A stretch of DNA of 42,424 nucleotides from JBLHKW01 sp047618565 (GCA_047618565.1 JBLHKW010000021.1:1-42424), one strand, 5' to 3'. Shown: positions 1 through 9,987, counted from the first letter of the stretch. Numbers and translations: made by a program. The notes: generated from the letters alone by a model not told the origin.

Positions 1-81
1 GAGTCGATCTGGCAAGGCGCGCTGACGACGCGTATTCGTGGATACTCGGAGGAAGCGCAACGCCGCCAGGGCGGAGCCTGA
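1..81 (+). CDS. C-terminal end of an unidentified protein (partial)
   Basis: Frame 1 is open from the first base and ends at a TGA at 79-81, giving 26 residues that finish in RGYSEEAQRRQGGA. It would converge with the xdhC gene on the other strand, leaving a 36-base gap. The charged, Gln/Arg-rich end looks like an ordinary C-terminal tail, but 26 residues are too few to name a family and the open frame could be chance in G+C-rich DNA. Confidence 0.3.
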   Translation, partial: ESIWQGALTTRIRGYSEEAQRRQGGA

Positions 82-117
82 CGGATTTGAGCGGGTCGTG
101 AGTTTCACCACGGGCTG

Positions 118-951
118 CTAGCCCCGAACGGAGCCGGACGCAGCGCGTCCGGCTCCGCGCTCCTGGTCCAGGCGGTGCATCACACCCAGCAACTCGGCAG
201 CAGCGGAGATCGCAATGGCACGCGGATCCTTCGAAGCCTCGCCGAGACCTATCGGGCATGTCACGCTTTCGATCGCCGTGCGGTCCAGTCCGCGCTGCTC
301 GAGCCGCGCCTTGAACCTGGCCCACTTGCGCCGGGAGCCGATCAGGCCGATGTAGGGAAACCCGCCACGCTTCAGCAATCGCTCCATGATTTCGAGATCC
401 TGCGCATGGCTGTGCGTCATCACCAGCACAAGGCTGTCCTGCGCGAGGTCGTCCGCCTCGGCCTCCGGGCTGTCGATCCACAGCACCTCGAACGGACTGC
501 GCGCGGGCAATGCCGGCTGGATCGTGTCGGCCGAGCGGCTGTCGATCAGCAACACGTCCGCCGCCAGATAGTCGGCAAGGCCGCCGAGGGCCTGCCCCAC
601 ATGTCCGGCGCCGAACACCACGACTCGATGACGCTGCCAGGGAAACGTCTCGTAGAACAGGGTCACCTGCCCGCCACAGCATTGCCCGGTCTTCTCGGCG
701 AGCGGGTAGTCGATCGACTGCGTGCCAAGGCTCCCGTCCGCGAGCGCTTTGGCGGCGTGTGCGATCGCGAGACGCTCGAGGTTGCCGCCGCCGATGGTGC
801 CCCAGGCTAGTTTCCCGTCGGCCACGATCATGCGCGCACCCGCTTCCCGTGGCGCACTCCCGCTCACCTGGGTCACCACGACCATCGCGCAGGGCTGGCG
901 CCCTGCCCGCAGGTCGTTCAGCTTCTCGATCCAGGCTTGGGCATCGGACAT
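118..951 (-). CDS. xdhC: XdhC-family molybdenum cofactor insertion/maturation protein
   Basis: This 277-residue protein belongs to the XdhC/CoxI family. Members bind molybdenum cofactor, help its sulfuration and insert it into xanthine dehydrogenase-type hydroxylases in the cytoplasm. The N-terminal domain shows GSAPREAGA (about residue 30), GTIGGGNLE (about 52) and a GQCCGG cysteine pair (about 88). The C-terminal Rossmann half shows FGAGHVGQAL (about 113), THSHAQDLEI and the signature IGLIGSRRKW (about 202), then CPIG. Length is normal for the family. The ATG at 949-951 is the only start that keeps the whole N-domain. No xanthine dehydrogenase subunit is visible in the window, so its client enzyme must lie elsewhere, possibly beyond the left edge. 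Confidence 0.92.
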   Translation of the reverse strand: MSDAQAWIEKLNDLRAGRQPCAMVVVTQVSGSAPREAGARMIVADGKLAWGTIGGGNLERLAIAHAAKALADGSLGTQSIDYPLAEKTGQCCGGQVTLFYETFPWQRHRVVVFGAGHVGQALGGLADYLAADVLLIDSRSADTIQPALPARSPFEVLWIDSPEAEADDLAQDSLVLVMTHSHAQDLEIMERLLKRGGFPYIGLIGSRRKWARFKARLEQRGLDRTAIESVTCPIGLGEASKDPRAIAISAAAELLGVMHRLDQERGAGRAASGSVRG

Positions 952-963
952 CGCGATCCGAGG

Positions 964-995
964 TTAGTACGGATCGACGGCCGGCTCGTTACTAA
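964..995. promoter_or_regulatory. Inverted TTAGTA/TACTAA repeat upstream of xdhC
   Basis: TTAGTA at 964-969 and TACTAA at 990-995 are perfect inverses 20 bases apart, centred about 28 bases upstream of the xdhC start. The left arm read on the minus strand is TACTAA, a possible -10 box. This could be an operator or a promoter, or chance; no known regulator consensus was recognised. Confidence 0.25.
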
Positions 996-1150
996 TCCAG
1001 AGAAGAGTACCCGGCAGCGCGGGATCGATGCCAGGCGCATGTGAGCCTGCAAGGTGGCCCACGTGGCGCTCCCCCGTGGAGCGCTCAGAAGATGCCCTGG
1101 AGGCCGAAACCGACGTCGTCTTCGTCGGTGAGCCCGTCGTTGTGTCGGAT

Positions 1151-1879
1151 CTAGGCGAAGAGATTCAGGCCGTCCATGTACTCGTAGCGCACCCGGGTCT
1201 CCGTCACGATGATCGTGTCGTCATCCAGCGGACCCGCGTCAAAGTTCGCGTCAAGGAAGCCGCCGATGGACCAGCGGTCCTCGGCAAAGCCCGGAAAGCG
1301 CTTGGCGAAGGCGAAGCTCGCCTGGGCACCGTGCCCATCGGTCTCGTACGGGAAGACCTTGAAGTAGAGCTTCGCATCATGGTCGGAGAGCCATTCCGCC
1401 TGGGCCATGTAGAAGCCCTCGGCACGGCCCAGGACGTTCTCGTCACCGGCGAAGTCATTCACCTCGAAGATGATCCCGGCGTTGGTCCACAGCTTGCGCT
1501 TGAGGTCCAGCTCGAGAAAGTAGCGCGACGTGTCGACGCGCTCGGCCGTCGGTCCACCGTCCGTCGAGTGCAGATCGATCAGGCCCCAAAGGTTCCACTG
1601 ATAGCGCAGCGGCGTCGAACCGGTGAGGTTCAGTGTGTTGTAACCGCGCGTGTCGGACGTGTACTCGAGACTGAGCTGCGGCTTTCCGAAACTGCGCGTT
1701 TCCGAGCCACCCTGCACGAGCGGAAGCACGGTCACGGAGGATGAAGGCGCCGGCGCCGGTGCAGCCTTGACGGCAGCGAGCCCGATAGGTGCTGAAGCGA
1801 CGACATCAGGGCCTTCCTACGGCGGCAGGACACACGAAGTAAGCAGGAGCAGTGACAGCGCGATCGGTCGTAGGGTCAT
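1151..1879 (-). pseudogene. Outer-membrane lipoprotein/beta-barrel-like protein interrupted by one in-frame TAG
   Basis: From the ATG at 1877-1879 the frame encodes a 20-residue lipoprotein signal peptide, MTLRPIALSLLLLTSCVLPP, with a canonical lipobox LTSC. It then meets TAG at 1817-1819. The same frame continues without another stop to TAG at 1151-1153. The part after the stop starts with an Ala/Pro linker (about 1816-1736). It then runs through alternating aromatic strands such as RYFLELDLKRKLW, EGFYMAQAEWL and KLYFKVFPYE, as expected of an outer-membrane or periplasmic beta-structure. Only the body (194 residues from a GTG at 1735) stands alone, and it lacks any export signal. So the gene is either a recent nonsense pseudogene, a sequencing or assembly error, or read through. 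The family is not recognised. Confidence 0.6.
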
Positions 1880-2299
1880 GGCGGTGATAACTCGGGCCTC
1901 GATAGATGAGGGGAGTCGGCAACGCACAATCTGGCAGTGAACGTAAACTACCGTTCTCGATCTCGGGATGGATGGAGATCCGAGTTACGGGTCCCGGTGA
2001 CCATGCGGGCCGGCCGACGGCGGTGTTCGACGCAGCCATGCCAGCCCGGATGCCGCGCTTCCTCGGCATCGTTGTTCGCACTTTTAAGACCGCTACGACG
2101 AGCCACCCCACTCGGTGGGTATCGCGCCTGGCTCCGCTTCTCCGGCCTCGTCGTGGACGAGACTCTGACCTGGCCCAACGGGGGCCGACCTTGCCCCCGA
2201 GTTCAATCAGGCGGCCTGGACTGGATCAGGTCCAGGCCACGGGAAGCTCCAGGCGCGTTCCCGGGAGGCCGGCGCGGCGCGAACGCCGCGAGCGGTGCG
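1880..2299. other. 420-base intergenic region with two hairpins
   Basis: No credible gene was found here; the open frames on both strands have poor composition. Two perfect hairpins lie downstream of the tRNA on its strand. One has 7-bp arms CGCGGCG/CGCCGCG around a CGAA loop (2273-2290). The other has 9-bp arms GGCCTGGAC/GTCCAGGCC around 8 bases (2213-2238). Neither is followed by a T run, so they may be processing or pausing structures rather than intrinsic terminators. Confidence 0.45.
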
Positions 2300-2375
2300 T
2301 GGTGGGCCATACTGGACTCGAACCAGTAACTTCCACGCTGTGAACATGGCACTCTACCAATTGAGTTAATAGCCC
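2300..2375 (-). tRNA. tRNA-Val (anticodon CAC)
   Basis: Read on the minus strand, the 76 bases fold as a standard cloverleaf. The acceptor stem GGGCTAT pairs with ATGGCCC. The D stem ACTC/GAGT has loop AATTGGTA. The anticodon stem CCATG/CGTGG has loop TTCACAG, giving anticodon CAC for the GUG valine codon. The T arm ACTGG-TTCGAGT-CCAGT carries the invariant TTCGA. The discriminator is A and the CCA end is encoded at 2300-2302. All stems are complete. Confidence 0.95.
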
Positions 2376-2494
2376 TGATCCCGCGCTGCGGGGCCACAGA
2401 ATTTATCGGCGCAGCGGGCTTCTGACAAGGGCGGACGCGGAAAGAGGCGAGCGGGTGCCCAGGTGCTGTCCTGCGCCGAGAGGCCCGCCGGTGC

Positions 2495-3154
2495 TCAGGT
2501 GTTGTCCTGGCCCAGGGAGGCCCGCAGGCGGTCCCCGAGCTTGCCCTCGGCCCGCCGCAGCATCATGCGCACGGCGTCCTCGCTCTTGCCGTCCATCTCT
2601 TGCCCGGCCTCGCGCAGGGACTTGCCCTGGAAGAAGACCAGGGTGATCGCCTTGCGGTGCTCGGGCGAGAGCTCGCCGATCGACTCGCGCAGGATCTCGA
2701 AGTTCTCGTCGCGCTGGACGACCTGGGTCACGGAGAGGTCCCCGCTGGTCATGTCGCGCGTGCTTGACGGGCCCTGGGGATCGTCGGACTCGATCGTGCG
2801 CTCGCGTGACAGATCGCGCTTGCCGGCCGAGTAGAACTCGGCCTTGTCGCGGATCTTGTTGTGCAGGATCTGGATCAGCCAGCGCAGCAGGGAGCCCTCG
2901 CCCTGGTAGCGATACTGGGCAAAGTCGCGGGTGGCCTCACGAAACGTCGTCTGGGCCAGGTCGTCGGGATCCTCCTTCAAACGCAGGCGCGGACCCAGCT
3001 TGCGCCGCGCCACCTCGACCATGGTCTGGTGGTAACGCCGGAAGAGATCGTTGAGGGCATCCACATCCCCCTTCTGCGCGCGGCTTACCAGCTGCGCGGT
3101 CTCGTCCGTCTGAAACCCATCGGGCAGCTCAAAGCCCTTACCGTCGCCTGCCAT
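2495..3154 (-). CDS. ECF-type RNA polymerase sigma factor
   Basis: This 219-residue protein has the two-domain plan of small sigma-70 factors. A region-2-like block (VSRAQKGDVDALNDLFRRYH, then EDPDDLAQTTFREA and GSLLRWLIQILHNKIRD) is followed by a variable linker and a region-4-like helix-turn-helix (LSPEHRKAITLVFFQGKSLREAGQEM, then SEDAVRMMLRRAEGKL). It should direct RNA polymerase to a special promoter set. The DPDDLAQ motif and RRAEGKL end resemble sigma factors common in Planctomycetota. The open frame could begin at a GTG at 3184, but the ATG at 3152-3154 has a GGGAG-type ribosome site and is preferred. No anti-sigma gene is adjacent, so control may be through the protein itself or in trans. 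Confidence 0.85.
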   Translation of the reverse strand: MAGDGKGFELPDGFQTDETAQLVSRAQKGDVDALNDLFRRYHQTMVEVARRKLGPRLRLKEDPDDLAQTTFREATRDFAQYRYQGEGSLLRWLIQILHNKIRDKAEFYSAGKRDLSRERTIESDDPQGPSSTRDMTSGDLSVTQVVQRDENFEILRESIGELSPEHRKAITLVFFQGKSLREAGQEMDGKSEDAVRMMLRRAEGKLGDRLRASLGQDNT

Positions 3155-3314
3155 CCTCAGTCTCCCTCTGATCGTCTCGAACACGTAGAAAGTCCACGGG
3201 CCGCCATCGCCCCCGGACTCCCTGTGCCCAAGATCGGTCGAGAGACGCCCGCCGCCCAGGATTCTTTCGGGTAAATCCGTGTAGCAGCCCCCAGCGAGGC
3301 GCGAGCGGGCCCTC

Positions 3315-5438
3315 TCAGCGGTCGCCGCCCGCTCGAACCTGCCCCAGGAATTCCTCGCCAGTCCAAACCGTCACCCCGAGCTCGGCCGCCTTCTTGGCCT
3401 TGCTGCCCGGCTTGCCGCCCACGATCAGGTAGTCCGTCTTGGCGCTGACCGCAGACGCCACGCGCCCGCCCTGATCCTCGACGGTCTTCTTGGCCTCGGC
3501 CCGGGTCAGCCCCTCGAGCGCGCCGGTGAAGACCACCGACTTGCCCGCGAAGAGCCCCTCGCCCGTGGCCATGGCCGGATACGAGATCTCGACGCCGCCA
3601 TCGAAGAGCCGCTCGACGAGTGCCCTCCCCGGCGCATCCGTCAACCACTCGACCAGGCTCGCCCCGACCTCGGGCCCGATGCCATCGATATGCTCCAGAT
3701 CCTCCTGTGTGGCGGCGCGCAGGGCATCGAAGTCCTCGAAGCTGCGCGCCAGCAAGCGCGCCGTACCGCTGCCCACATCGGGGATCGACAGGGCCACCAG
3801 GAACCGTTCGAAGGGCACGTGGCGCTTCTGCGCGAGCTGCTCCTGCAGGTTGTCGACCGTCTTTTGCCCCCAACGCTCCAGCGCGACGATCACGTCCGGG
3901 TCGAGATGGAACAGGTCCGCCGGCGTGCGCAGCTGCTTCGCCTCCACGAGCTGCTCCACCATCTTCTCGCCGATGCCATCGATGTCGAACGCCGCCCGGC
4001 TCGCCAGCTGAAGCGTGCGTCCAATGAGCTGCGGACGACAACCCGCCAGGTTCGGGCAGCGGAAGTACTTGCCCTCCTGCAAGACCGGCGTGCCACATGC
4101 TGGACACTCTCCCGGCATCTCGAACTGCCCCCCGAAGGTCCAGGTCACGCCCGCGCGCACGTCACCGTCGGGTCCCAGTAGCTCCTCTGGAATCTCCGCT
4201 TTCCAGCCCTTCGGCGCACGCCCCTTCGCTGCCGCGGCCATGCCCGTGATTTGCGGGATCACATCGCCCGCACGCCGCACGAACACGCGCCCGCCGACAC
4301 GGAGATCCAGTGCCGCCACATGATCCGCGTTGTGCAGTGTGGTGTGCCGCACAGTGACGCCCATGACCTCGACCGCATCCACGTGTGCGCGCGGCGTGAG
4401 TCGGCCGTTCGCACCAACCTGCACCTCGATCGCGCGCAAGACGCTGGTCGCCTCCTGGGCCGGGAACTTCAGCGCGAACTGCCAGCGCGGCGCGCGGGAG
4501 GTCGTGCCGAGCCGCTCACGCAGCCCGAAGTCTTCGAGCTTCGCCACCACCCCATCGATGTCGAACGGAATCTGATCGCGCCGCGCCAGGATGTCCGCGT
4601 GAAACGCCAGACAATCTTCGAGGCTGCGCGCCAGGCGTCCATGACCGGAATCGGGCAGCCCCCAATCGATCAGCGCCGCGACCATCTCCGAGTGCCGCGC
4701 GAAGGACACGCTCTCCACGCGCGCCGCCGCCCACAGGTGAAATTCGAGTGGATAGCGTTCGACCTCGGCCGGATCGTTGCGCCGGATCGCTCCCGCGGTG
4801 GCGTTGCGCGGGTTGGCCAAGATCGGCCGCCCCTGGGCCTCACGCTGCACATTGAAGCGCGCGAAGGCCTCGCGTTCGATCAGCACCTCGCCGCGCACCT
4901 CGAGCAAACGCGGGACCTCCCGTTTCTCGTCCGAGAGCACCAGCGGGATGTTGCGCACGGTCTTCAGATTGGCGCTGACGTCCTCGCCCACGCGCCCATC
5001 ACCGCGGGTGATCGCGCGCACGAGAACACCATCCTCGTAGACCAGCGCAGCGCTCACGCCGTCGAACTTCGGCTCGACATGCCACTCGAACGCTTCGTCC
5101 GATTCGACGCCGAGAAAACGCACCATCTTGCCGACGAAGTCGCGCGCTTCCTCGGTTTCGAAGAGACTCTCGATCGACAGCATCGGCACCACGTGCGCGA
5201 CGCGCTCGAAGCCCTCGCCCTCCGCCAGGGGAGCGCCCACCCGCTGCGTCGGGCTGTCCGGCGTCGCGAGATCGGGATGCTCCGCCTCGAGCCCCTTCAG
5301 CTCGCGCATCAGCGCGTCGTACTCGGCATCCGAGACCTCGGTCCGGGCCTCGACGTAGTACTTGCGGTCGTGCCGCAGGATCGTCTCGCGCAGCCTGGCG
5401 ATCTGCTGCGTTGCACCTGCATCCTTGGGATCGAGCAT
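3315..5438 (-). CDS. ligA: NAD-dependent DNA ligase LigA
   Basis: This 707-residue protein is a full-length bacterial DNA ligase, sealing nicks in replication and repair using NAD+. In order it shows the NAD-binding Ia domain (KYYVEARTEVSDAEYDALM, about 26-44) and the adenylation motif EPKFDGVSA with the catalytic lysine near residue 124. An OB-fold follows (VQVGANGRLTPRAHVDAVEVMGVTV). The zinc finger has Cys in CPACGTPV and FRCPNLAGC, followed by helix-hairpin-helix repeats (FDIDGIGEKMV, IPDVGSGTARLLA, IDGIGPEVGASLV). A C-terminal BRCT domain ends it (FAGKSVVFTGALEGLTRAEA to WTGEEFLGQV). The ATG at 5436-5438 fits the family N-terminus. It is the only ligase seen in the window and lies 97 bases after a DUF669-like gene on the same strand. 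Confidence 0.98.
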   Translation of the reverse strand: MLDPKDAGATQQIARLRETILRHDRKYYVEARTEVSDAEYDALMRELKGLEAEHPDLATPDSPTQRVGAPLAEGEGFERVAHVVPMLSIESLFETEEARDFVGKMVRFLGVESDEAFEWHVEPKFDGVSAALVYEDGVLVRAITRGDGRVGEDVSANLKTVRNIPLVLSDEKREVPRLLEVRGEVLIEREAFARFNVQREAQGRPILANPRNATAGAIRRNDPAEVERYPLEFHLWAAARVESVSFARHSEMVAALIDWGLPDSGHGRLARSLEDCLAFHADILARRDQIPFDIDGVVAKLEDFGLRERLGTTSRAPRWQFALKFPAQEATSVLRAIEVQVGANGRLTPRAHVDAVEVMGVTVRHTTLHNADHVAALDLRVGGRVFVRRAGDVIPQITGMAAAAKGRAPKGWKAEIPEELLGPDGDVRAGVTWTFGGQFEMPGECPACGTPVLQEGKYFRCPNLAGCRPQLIGRTLQLASRAAFDIDGIGEKMVEQLVEAKQLRTPADLFHLDPDVIVALERWGQKTVDNLQEQLAQKRHVPFERFLVALSIPDVGSGTARLLARSFEDFDALRAATQEDLEHIDGIGPEVGASLVEWLTDAPGRALVERLFDGGVEISYPAMATGEGLFAGKSVVFTGALEGLTRAEAKKTVEDQGGRVASAVSAKTDYLIVGGKPGSKAKKAAELGVTVWTGEEFLGQVRAGGDR

Positions 5439-5535
5439 CTCACACAGGATCCGCGCAGGAGCCCCCGGCGGGAAATACGAAGCCGCACAAATTTCACGGC
5501 ACCGCGAATGCCCCCGACGCCGGACTCCCGGCGCC

Positions 5536-5943
5536 CTACATCTCTACCTCCTCGGCCGCGGCGTAGCCCATGTAGGGAACCGCAGTCCGCATGCGCCGGT
5601 CGCCGCCCGCCGGGTTCTCCCACTCCTCGATCTCGATCTGGACCTCGGCCCGCCGACCGACCAGGTCCAGTGGATTCACCTCGAGCGTCCCGGACACGTC
5701 GAAGCCCAGGCTCTCCAGCACCTTCTTGACCCGGTAGACACCGCGATCACTCCACGTGATCGAGTCCCAGGCCGCCGTCTTGCCGCTCAGCTCGCCCCCG
5801 ATCACCTCGAGGCGCAGGCTCCAGCGCTCGCTCCCATCCCGGGCCCGGCCGGGTCTGACCTCCGCCACCCGGCACAGGTACGAGCCCTCGGGCACCGCGA
5901 CGAACTGGCTCGTGTCCTCCACCAAACTGAAGTCTTGCTGCAT
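5536..5943 (-). CDS. DUF669-like small protein, possible single-stranded-DNA-binding protein
   Basis: This 135-residue protein begins MQQDFSLVEDTSQF. It has the pattern of phage-type DUF669 proteins: PEGSYLCRVAEVRPGRARDG, then WSLRLEVIGGELSGKTAAWDSI, a G-V-YRVKKVLESLGFD stretch, and a second sheet VNPLDLVGRRAEVQIEIEEW. Proteins of that family sit in phage replication modules and are thought to bind single-stranded DNA; here this is inference from pattern memory only. The ATG at 5941-5943 follows a perfect GGAGG eight bases upstream, so the longer frame to 5994 is not used. The gene directly precedes ligA, which suits a DNA-handling role. Its very acidic C-terminus (AAAEEVEM) is also reminiscent of SSB tails. 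Confidence 0.6.
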   Translation of the reverse strand: MQQDFSLVEDTSQFVAVPEGSYLCRVAEVRPGRARDGSERWSLRLEVIGGELSGKTAAWDSITWSDRGVYRVKKVLESLGFDVSGTLEVNPLDLVGRRAEVQIEIEEWENPAGGDRRMRTAVPYMGYAAAEEVEM

Positions 5944-6032
5944 CTTGGGTCCTCCATCAAAAGACTGCTCTCGCTCCAATGGACCCACCGGCACCCGCGC
6001 CGGTTACAGAATTTCGCCAGGTTGTCCCGGAC

Positions 6033-7220
6033 TCAGGGCGCGGGACAGGGCGTGAGTTGCGCCTGCGCCGCGCGCGTGGTCGCACCGGTCGCGAGTGCGA
6101 AGGCTCGCCGCATGTTGCCCCCGAGGATCTTCTCCACGTGCTCCTCGTTCATCCCGTGCTGCAGCAGGCCTGCGATGAGGTTCGGGTAACAGGACGCGTC
6201 CTCCAGCCCCGCCGGGGTGCACTGGATACCGTCGTAATCGGAACCGAGGCCGACGTGGTCGACACCTGCAACCTCGACCGCGTGCACGATGTGATCGATG
6301 ACCCGCGCCAGGGCCAGGGGCTTGGTGCGCGCCTGCAGGAAGACTGACTGGTCGAGGAAACGCTGTGTCTCGTTCTCACTGTCGATCGCCTTGTACTCGG
6401 CGCTATCGCGCAAGCGCGCCTCATCCGCGCGCGCATCCTGATCCAGGAATCCAGTGCAGAACGCGATCCCGACCACGCCACCCTTCTGGCCGAGTGCGCG
6501 CAGCTGAGCGTCGTCCAGGTTGCGCGGATGGTCGTTCAACGCCGAACAGCCGGAGTGACTCGCGATCGGCGCAGCGTCCGAGACGTCCAGTGCATCGTAG
6601 AAGGAGCGCTGCCCCGCGTGGGAGAGGTCGACCAGCATGCCGAGCCGGTTCATCCGGCGCACGACGTCGCACCCGAACTCGCTCAGTCCAGCAGGCACGC
6701 CAGCGCCGGCGCCGTCCTGACAGGAACGGATCCAGGACAGGTGGTTGTTCCAAACCAAGGTCATCACGCGCACGCCGCGGGCGAAGAACCACTCGAGCTT
6801 CTCGAGACTCTCCTCGATCGAGTGCCCACCCTCGATGCCCGGGATGCCTGCCACGCGTCCGTCGCAGCGGGCTCGCTCGAGCAGGCTGCCGTTGCCGGCC
6901 CACGCCAGCCGCTGGGGATGCCGCTCGAGCAACCCGTGGAATGCTGCCAGGATGTGCTGGGTCCGCAGGAATGCCCCACCGCGCCCGGCACTGCCCCCGG
7001 CGCCCCCGGCCGGCGCGTCGATGAAGGACGGGTCCACCCAGCTGACGAAGACCACCGCGCCCAGCCCGCCGGCCTTGCCGCGCACCAGGTCCAGGTGCCC
7101 GGGCCCGGCGGCACCCAGGTCCTGGCCCAGATCGGCCGCGTTCTGGAGCGAGTCCACGTGGGCGTCGAAGACGGCGCCCTCTGCCACGAGGCGCGCCACG
7201 GGTTCCAACAGGTCGACCAT
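6033..7220 (-). CDS. Membrane dipeptidase family (M19) zinc hydrolase
   Basis: This 395-residue protein matches renal/microsomal dipeptidases of peptidase family M19, which cleave dipeptides (often with D-residues) using a two-zinc site. It shows the first metal pair in FDAHVDSL (H21, D23) and a bridging acidic site in GIEGGHSIEES. Also present are the DLSHAGQRSF and PIASHSGCSALNDHPRNLDD histidine motifs and the C-terminal VGLGSDYDG. No signal peptide is visible with the chosen ATG at 7218-7220, which has a GGTGGAG ribosome site. The open frame extends to 7319, but the extra 33 residues look non-coding. It is divergent from the response regulator gene and shares its 284-base upstream region. 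Confidence 0.9.
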   Translation of the reverse strand: MVDLLEPVARLVAEGAVFDAHVDSLQNAADLGQDLGAAGPGHLDLVRGKAGGLGAVVFVSWVDPSFIDAPAGGAGGSAGRGGAFLRTQHILAAFHGLLERHPQRLAWAGNGSLLERARCDGRVAGIPGIEGGHSIEESLEKLEWFFARGVRVMTLVWNNHLSWIRSCQDGAGAGVPAGLSEFGCDVVRRMNRLGMLVDLSHAGQRSFYDALDVSDAAPIASHSGCSALNDHPRNLDDAQLRALGQKGGVVGIAFCTGFLDQDARADEARLRDSAEYKAIDSENETQRFLDQSVFLQARTKPLALARVIDHIVHAVEVAGVDHVGLGSDYDGIQCTPAGLEDASCYPNLIAGLLQHGMNEEHVEKILGGNMRRAFALATGATTRAAQAQLTPCPAP

Positions 7221-7311
7221 CGGCACACTCCACCGGGGACGGCGCCCGGGCTCAAGCGATAGGACGCGAAACAGGGCCCTGACCCGCATCGAGGCGCAAT
7301 GGAGCGCGGTC

Positions 7312-7347
7312 GCTGTCAACTTGACAGCCCCAGCTGTCGGCTAGCGT
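7312..7347 (+). promoter_or_regulatory. Operator-like 17-bp palindrome over a possible -35 box
   Basis: GCTGTCAA-C-TTGACAGC at 7312-7328 is a perfect 8-bp inverted repeat around one base. Its right arm contains TTGACA (7321-7326), an ideal -35 sequence. A TAGCGT box at 7342-7347 lies 15 bases further on. Extra half sites GCTGTC (7333-7338) and TGACAG (7362-7367) follow. It lies in the divergent region between the dipeptidase and the response regulator/groESL cluster. The regulator is unknown. Confidence 0.45.
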
Positions 7348-7504
7348 CGGCCCTGCCAAAGTGACAGATGCCGCCAGCCTCGCAGCACGCCCTGACCCCG
7401 GACGCAACCAGTGGAATTGTAACAACTTACGCCAGCGCCCCCGAGCGATCCTGACTACGACGATGGCGGCACGGCGTTTGCTTCTGCCCCTTGCAGCAAC
7501 CGCC

Positions 7505-7888
7505 ATGTCCATCGACCGACGCATCCTTATAGCAGACGACGACACCGAGGTACGCCTCGGCGCGGCGGAGCTTCTTGGCGCGCTTGGCCTTGAGGTGCTT
7601 CACGCCGGTTCCGGCACTGAAGCCCTCGAGATCTTCCGCCGCGACTCGATCGACCTGGCGCTGCTCGACGTCCACATGCCCGGCCAGGATGGCCTGCAGG
7701 TGTTCCACACCCTGCACGTGGAAGCCCCCGAGCTGCCCTGCATCCTGTGGTCCGGCGATGCGAGCGAGGCCGTCGCGCAGTTCCTGCTGCGCTCCGGCGC
7801 CGTCGCCTTCCTGCGCAAGCCCGTGCGCCCGCAGTTCCTGCGCACCGAAGTCCAACGCATCCTCGACACCCGCTGGGGAAGCGCCTGA
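7505..7888 (+). CDS. Single-domain response regulator (CheY-like receiver)
   Basis: This 127-residue protein is a bare receiver domain with no output domain. It shows the acidic pocket IADDD (residues 11-13), the phosphoacceptor D55 in LLDVHMPG, the conserved hydroxyl residue S83 in LWSGD, and K105 in FLRKPVRP. It would take a phosphate from a histidine kinase and act by protein contact. The ATG at 7505 puts the first strand RRILIADDD in the usual place; an upstream in-frame ATG at 7463 would add a hydrophobic 14-residue leader and is less likely. No kinase gene is adjacent. The gene stops 83 bases before groES on the same strand, so the two may share a promoter. Confidence 0.88.
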   Translation: MSIDRRILIADDDTEVRLGAAELLGALGLEVLHAGSGTEALEIFRRDSIDLALLDVHMPGQDGLQVFHTLHVEAPELPCILWSGDASEAVAQFLLRSGAVAFLRKPVRPQFLRTEVQRILDTRWGSA

Positions 7889-7896
7889 TAAGTCCA

Positions 7897-7916
7897 CACC
7901 GCGTGAACGCGCGGTG
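7897..7916. promoter_or_regulatory. 7-bp hairpin between receiver gene and groES
   Basis: CACCGCG (7897-7903) and CGCGGTG (7910-7916) are perfect inverses around TGAACG. There is no T run after it. It may be a weak terminator, an RNA stability element, or a repressor site for groESL. It is not a CIRCE element. Confidence 0.4.
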
Positions 7917-7971
7917 CCTTGAACCAACTGTCTCCGAACCTGTAACCACCGATTCAGAAGAACCTGATCCA

Positions 7972-8289
7972 ATGGCCACCAAGACCAAGACCAAGAAAAA
8001 AGCCCTCATCCGTCCCCTCGGCGACCGCGTCCTCGTCCAGCGCGTCGAGGCCGAAGGAATCACCTCCGGCGGCATCCTGCTGCCCGAGAGCGCCAAGGAG
8101 AAGCCGAAGGAAGGCATCGTAATCTCCATCGGCGAAGGCCGCACCCTCGACAGCGGTGAGAAGAGCACGTTCTCGATCAAAATCGGCGACCGCGTCCTCT
8201 TCACCTCCTACGCCGGCACCGACGTCAAGTTCGAAGGCGACGAGTACATGATCATGCGTGAGGACGACATCCTCGCGATCATCGGCTGA
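7972..8289 (+). CDS. groES: Co-chaperonin GroES
   Basis: This 105-residue protein is the lid subunit of the chaperonin, which caps GroEL in an ATP-dependent folding cycle in the cytoplasm. It shows the signature IRPLGDRVLVQRVEAE and the mobile loop GITSGGILLPESAKEKP, followed by GIVISIGEG, IKIGDRVLFTSYAGTDVKFEG and the terminal strand YMIMREDDILAIIG. A lysine-rich N-terminal extension (MATKTKTKKKA) makes it slightly longer than the usual 95-100 residues. The ATG at 7972 was chosen because the frame upstream shows no family sequence. groEL follows after 62 bases in the same operon. No CIRCE inverted repeat (TTAGCACTC/GAGTGCTAA) was seen upstream, so HrcA control is not evident. Confidence 0.97.
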   Translation: MATKTKTKKKALIRPLGDRVLVQRVEAEGITSGGILLPESAKEKPKEGIVISIGEGRTLDSGEKSTFSIKIGDRVLFTSYAGTDVKFEGDEYMIMREDDILAIIG

Positions 8290-8351
8290 GCGCCCCCCTG
8301 CTCTAGACGCCTCCCTTCAACAACCACTCGACAGTAAGGAACCAGACTGCC

Positions 8352-9965
<1,614 letters not shown>

Positions 9966-9987
9966 GACAACGGTAAGTCAAAACCGC

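Noticed and set aside
1906..2343. Plus-strand frame ending in GHTGLEPVTSTL
   Set aside because: This ending is the well-known false peptide produced by translating the complement of a tRNA; here it comes from tRNA-Val.
4251..5729. 492-codon frame antisense to ligA
   Set aside because: It is complementary to conserved ligase codons and is rich in His/Arg as expected of a shadow.
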